Positions 43,926 through 45,933 of a stretch of 45,933 nucleotides of DNA are shown here, piece after piece; position 1 is the stretch's first letter, and each line of letters starts with the position of its first letter. This DNA is from Candidatus Kuenenia stuttgartensis (lineage in GTDB: Bacteria > Planctomycetota > Planctomycetia > Planctomycetales > Planctomycetaceae): contig CAMDPK010000045.1 of assembly GCA_945904015.1 (NCBI GenBank), positions 1-45,933 on the forward strand, read 5' to 3'. The translations under genes were made by a program, and so were the position numbers. Under the pieces are notes generated by a model, which was not told where the DNA came from, ran no database searches, and worked only from the letters and a program-made list of their open reading frames with translations.

Positions 43926-44705
43926 CTAGTTTCGGCTGGTGCTCGGTTTTGTCGGCAGCGCGGTGCGTACCGGATTTTGACCGGCACCTTTGAAGCTGGG
44001 GCCGATGGCTGGCTTCGTCGTGGCGGTCTCGTCGTCGTCATCATCGTCCGGATCGGTTTGCGCAGTTTGTGGCTTGGCCGTAGTGGCCGGCGCAGCTTTC
44101 GTGCTGGCAGTGCTGCCGGTTTCGCTGGCTTTCCACGCGGCGACCGACCAGTGCTCGTAGGTGTCGACGACGCCGGCACCGAGATCATCGAGCCAACCGC
44201 GGAAGACCTTGGTCGTCACGGCTTCGTTCGAGATGACTCGTTGCAGCACGAAGCGGCGGTTGGTGGCGACGTAGGCAAAGAACTTGCCGTTGCCGAGTCG
44301 GTCGTTGTCGGACAGCAATCGCAGCAGGGCGGTGCGTGGCACGTCGGCTGACGACTTCGGCAACTGGTCGAGCCACGCCATCAGCCAGATCGACGAACCG
44401 TCTTGGCTGAGCACTGCGGTCATCGAGAGGTTCCATTCCTCTTTGTTCTGCACCGCTTTGAATTCGAAGTCGTAGCGGCTTTCGACCTTCTTGGCTTCGA
44501 GTCCCATCGCTTTGAGCAGATTGCCGAGTTGCTCTTCGGTGATCGAACCGGGCTTGGCCACTTTTGGAGTGGCCTCTGTCTTCACGGTCGTGGTCGTCGG
44601 CTTCGGAGCGGGGTCGGCTGCCGGCAGCGACGGCACTCCGAGGAACGTCCACGCCACCACGGTGACAGCACCAGCCCAAAGTCCATTTCGCAGAGAAATC
44701 TTCAT
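43926..44705 (-). CDS. Exported protein of unknown function with Pro/Thr/Asp-rich tail
   Basis: 259 residues from the ATG at 44705. A signal peptide (GLWAGAVTVVAWTFLGVPSLPAAD) is followed by a Thr/Lys-rich spacer, then a compact domain of about 125 residues (ITEEQLGNLLKAMGLEAKKV, YDFEFKAVQNKEEWNLSMTA, SIWLMAWLDQLPKSS, DRLGNGKFFAYVATNRRFVL). This layout resembles the CesT/YbjN chaperone-like fold, but no named family was identified. The C-terminal part is low complexity and contains a run of Asp (DPDDDDDDE). No Cys is present. Envelope location is likely. Confidence 0.75.
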   Translation of the reverse strand: MKISLRNGLWAGAVTVVAWTFLGVPSLPAADPAPKPTTTTVKTEATPKVAKPGSITEEQLGNLLKAMGLEAKKVESRYDFEFKAVQNKEEWNLSMTAVLSQDGSSIWLMAWLDQLPKSSADVPRTALLRLLSDNDRLGNGKFFAYVATNRRFVLQRVISNEAVTTKVFRGWLDDLGAGVVDTYEHWSVAAWKASETGSTASTKAAPATTAKPQTAQTDPDDDDDDETATTKPAIGPSFKGAGQNPVRTALPTKPSTSRN

Positions 44706-44814
44706 CGCGTGACACTCCTTTGTCGCAATTTGCCACTGTTTCAATTCACCGCATCCCCCGTGGCACATTTTGCCGCTGGACATCTCGGCCGCGAATCCGT
44801 TCCGGCATCGAGTG

Positions 44815-45426
44815 TCAAGCTGAGGCAAACAGGTGATCCAGACAAATTTGGGACCACGTCTCGAACTGGTCGCGATCGCGCATCAGTTCCGCAGGCGTGG
44901 CAAAGCCTGTCTGGATTATCGACTGTTCGCGTGGGCGAACTTGGGGCGCGTCCAGCTCAAAAATGTGAACGATGCCCAGATGGACCTTGCCAACTTCGGT
45001 CAAGTCGTCGTTGATCAGCCCGACACAGCGGTGCCGATAGCCGGCCTCCAGGAAGACTTCTTCCTCGATTTCACGACGCATGCCTTCGAGGTACGACGAG
45101 CCGCCGGCGTTCTCATCAATCGAGCTGATGTGCCCGCCGATCCCGACCGACCGCTTGCCGAGCAGTCGCGATTCGCCCTGCCCCTTGTCTCGGCGATACG
45201 AGAAAACCTGATCGCCACAGCGAAAGACGCAGTACGGGATGAGCTGCTTGAAGCTGGGGTCTTGTTCCATCTCGTCGCGCGGCCGGTAGCTGGTGTAGGC
45301 CGGATCGAGCAGCGTTTTCAAATAGCGATCCGAGTCTGGATTGAAGCCCTGAAAGTAACCGACCTCGTGGAACAACAGAGTCGGGACAACGAGCACTTGC
45401 TCGACGGCAGTGGCGGTGGCAGTCAT
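44815..45426 (-). CDS. Nudix-type hydrolase
   Basis: 203 residues from the ATG at 45426, which has a strong AGGAGG 4 nt upstream. The Nudix box is GGHISSIDE...[18 protein letters not shown] (GX5EX7REUXEEXGU with Gly-His-Ile-Ser-Ser-Ile-Asp-Glu in the first part), about residues 100-125. Members cleave nucleoside diphosphates linked to another group; which substrate cannot be said. The N-terminus ([18 protein letters not shown]) is longer than in minimal members, as in the phosphoesterase-like subgroup. It is divergent from the kinase that follows. Confidence 0.85.
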   Translation of the reverse strand: MTATATAVEQVLVVPTLLFHEVGYFQGFNPDSDRYLKTLLDPAYTSYRPRDEMEQDPSFKQLIPYCVFRCGDQVFSYRRDKGQGESRLLGKRSVGIGGHISSIDENAGGSSYLEGMRREIEEEVFLEAGYRHRCVGLINDDLTEVGKVHLGIVHIFELDAPQVRPREQSIIQTGFATPAELMRDRDQFETWSQICLDHLFASA

Positions 45427-45553
45427 GAATCCTCCTGGTGGGGCTTCGGGAAATCCGAGAGCGACCGGCGGAGTTTGACGTGACGCCGGGCCGCCGTGAA
45501 GTTCACCGATGGTTCGACTCTCGGAACAGCGCGGGCTAGCATGAATTCCGCGC

Positions 45554-45631
45554 GTAGGATGGGCACTCTTGCCCGTCCTGCGGCTCTTCGTCCTCTCACC
45601 AAAAACGGACGGGCAGGAGTGCCCATCCCCC
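45554..45631. repeat. Palindromic element directly before the last kinase gene
   Basis: Arms 45554-45579 and 45607-45631, core GATGGGCACTCTTGCCCGTC, with small mismatches. The right arm ends 3 nt before the kinase ATG, so the leader of that mRNA is mostly element sequence. Confidence 0.85.
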
Positions 45632-45634
45632 ACT

Positions 45635-45933
45635 ATGTACATTCGCTGTCCGCACTGCCACAATCCGATCGACGTCCTCAACGACGATCCGTCCGGCGAT
45701 GTCTCGTGCCCGTCGTGCGGCAGTTGTTTCAATCTGGCCAAGGACACCGATACGGCCCAAGACGACGGCACTCACGGCAAGACACTCGGCCATTTCCAGT
45801 TGTTGCACTGCCTGGGCCAAGGAGCCTTCGGAGCCGTCTGGAAAGCCCGCGACACGGAACTCGACCGTATCGTTGCGATCAAGATTCCTCGGAAGGAAAA
45901 TCTCACCGAAGCCGACGCTGAAAAGTTTCTGCG
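45635..45933 (+). CDS. Ser/Thr protein kinase with N-terminal zinc finger (cut by window end)
   Basis: The first 99 residues are visible and the frame is open to the end. The N-terminus is a four-Cys zinc ribbon of the MJ0042 type ([10 protein letters not shown] and [10 protein letters not shown]), then an Asp-rich linker. The kinase domain begins at about residue 53 with [20 protein letters not shown]; the ATP Lys is in [10 protein letters not shown]. The rest lies outside. A usual planctomycete kinase layout. Downstream membrane or sensory domains cannot be judged. Confidence 0.88.
   Translation, partial: MYIRCPHCHNPIDVLNDDPSGDVSCPSCGSCFNLAKDTDTAQDDGTHGKTLGHFQLLHCLGQGAFGAVWKARDTELDRIVAIKIPRKENLTEADAEKFL

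Overview
The window looks like chromosomal DNA of a planctomycete. The evidence is three DUF1501 proteins with Tat-type N-termini, a DUF1559 pseudopilin-like protein, three Ser/Thr kinases (one with an N-terminal zinc finger, cut by the window end), a CehA/McbA-type PHP protein, a golvesin-tailed FAD oxidoreductase and high GC. No tRNA, rRNA or CRISPR array was recognised.

Layout. 1-0.6 kb: 3' end of an IS1182-type transposase. 0.76-7.35 kb: a minus-strand run of membrane protein, rpe, a degenerate histidine phosphatase, accD, a Ser/Thr kinase and a UvrD/PcrA helicase, several with start/stop overlaps. 7.5-16.4 kb: three DUF1501 proteins, an HNH protein with a glycine-rich linker, a ParE-type toxin-antitoxin pair flanked by a duplicated gene end, and a GH57 glycosidase. 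16.5-20.25 kb: CitG-like protein, LptF/G permease, aldehyde dehydrogenase. 20.46-31.04 kb: a selenium island. 31-46 kb: DUF1559, kinase, PHP protein, beta-lactamase-fold hydrolase, gluQ, FHA protein, MinD/ParA-like ATPase, glutaminase, hisF, FAD oxidoreductase, small phosphatase, Nudix protein and the start of another kinase.

Main discovery. Six genes in about 8 kb (20458-28430) are interrupted only by in-frame TGA codons, nine in all. Nearly all fall at positions where the families carry redox or metal-binding cysteine: the CUAEP tail of a B12/radical-SAM protein, a tandem UU in an exported heavy-metal-associated (HMA)-like protein, a small MerT-like membrane protein, a UxxU HMA-like lipoprotein, a MerT-HMA fusion with CU and CxxU motifs, and a thioredoxin-like protein with a UGPC active site. 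After every TGA (or TGA pair) lies a hairpin with G in the first or second loop position, at the spacing expected for a bacterial SECIS. A senB-like selenosugar synthase gene follows. I read this as a selenoprotein cluster for thiophilic metal (mercury-type) handling and periplasmic redox chemistry; conventional gene calling would split every one of these genes.

Second discovery. About fifteen hairpin elements (arms about 20-40 nt, unrelated loops, often GTRGG-like ends, arms frequently palindromic themselves) occupy many intergenic gaps. Some have entered coding sequence in frame: twice in the GH57 gene, once in a PLP decarboxylase, once in the leader of an exported SUMF1-domain protein. Others form the end of gluQ and the stop codon of accD.
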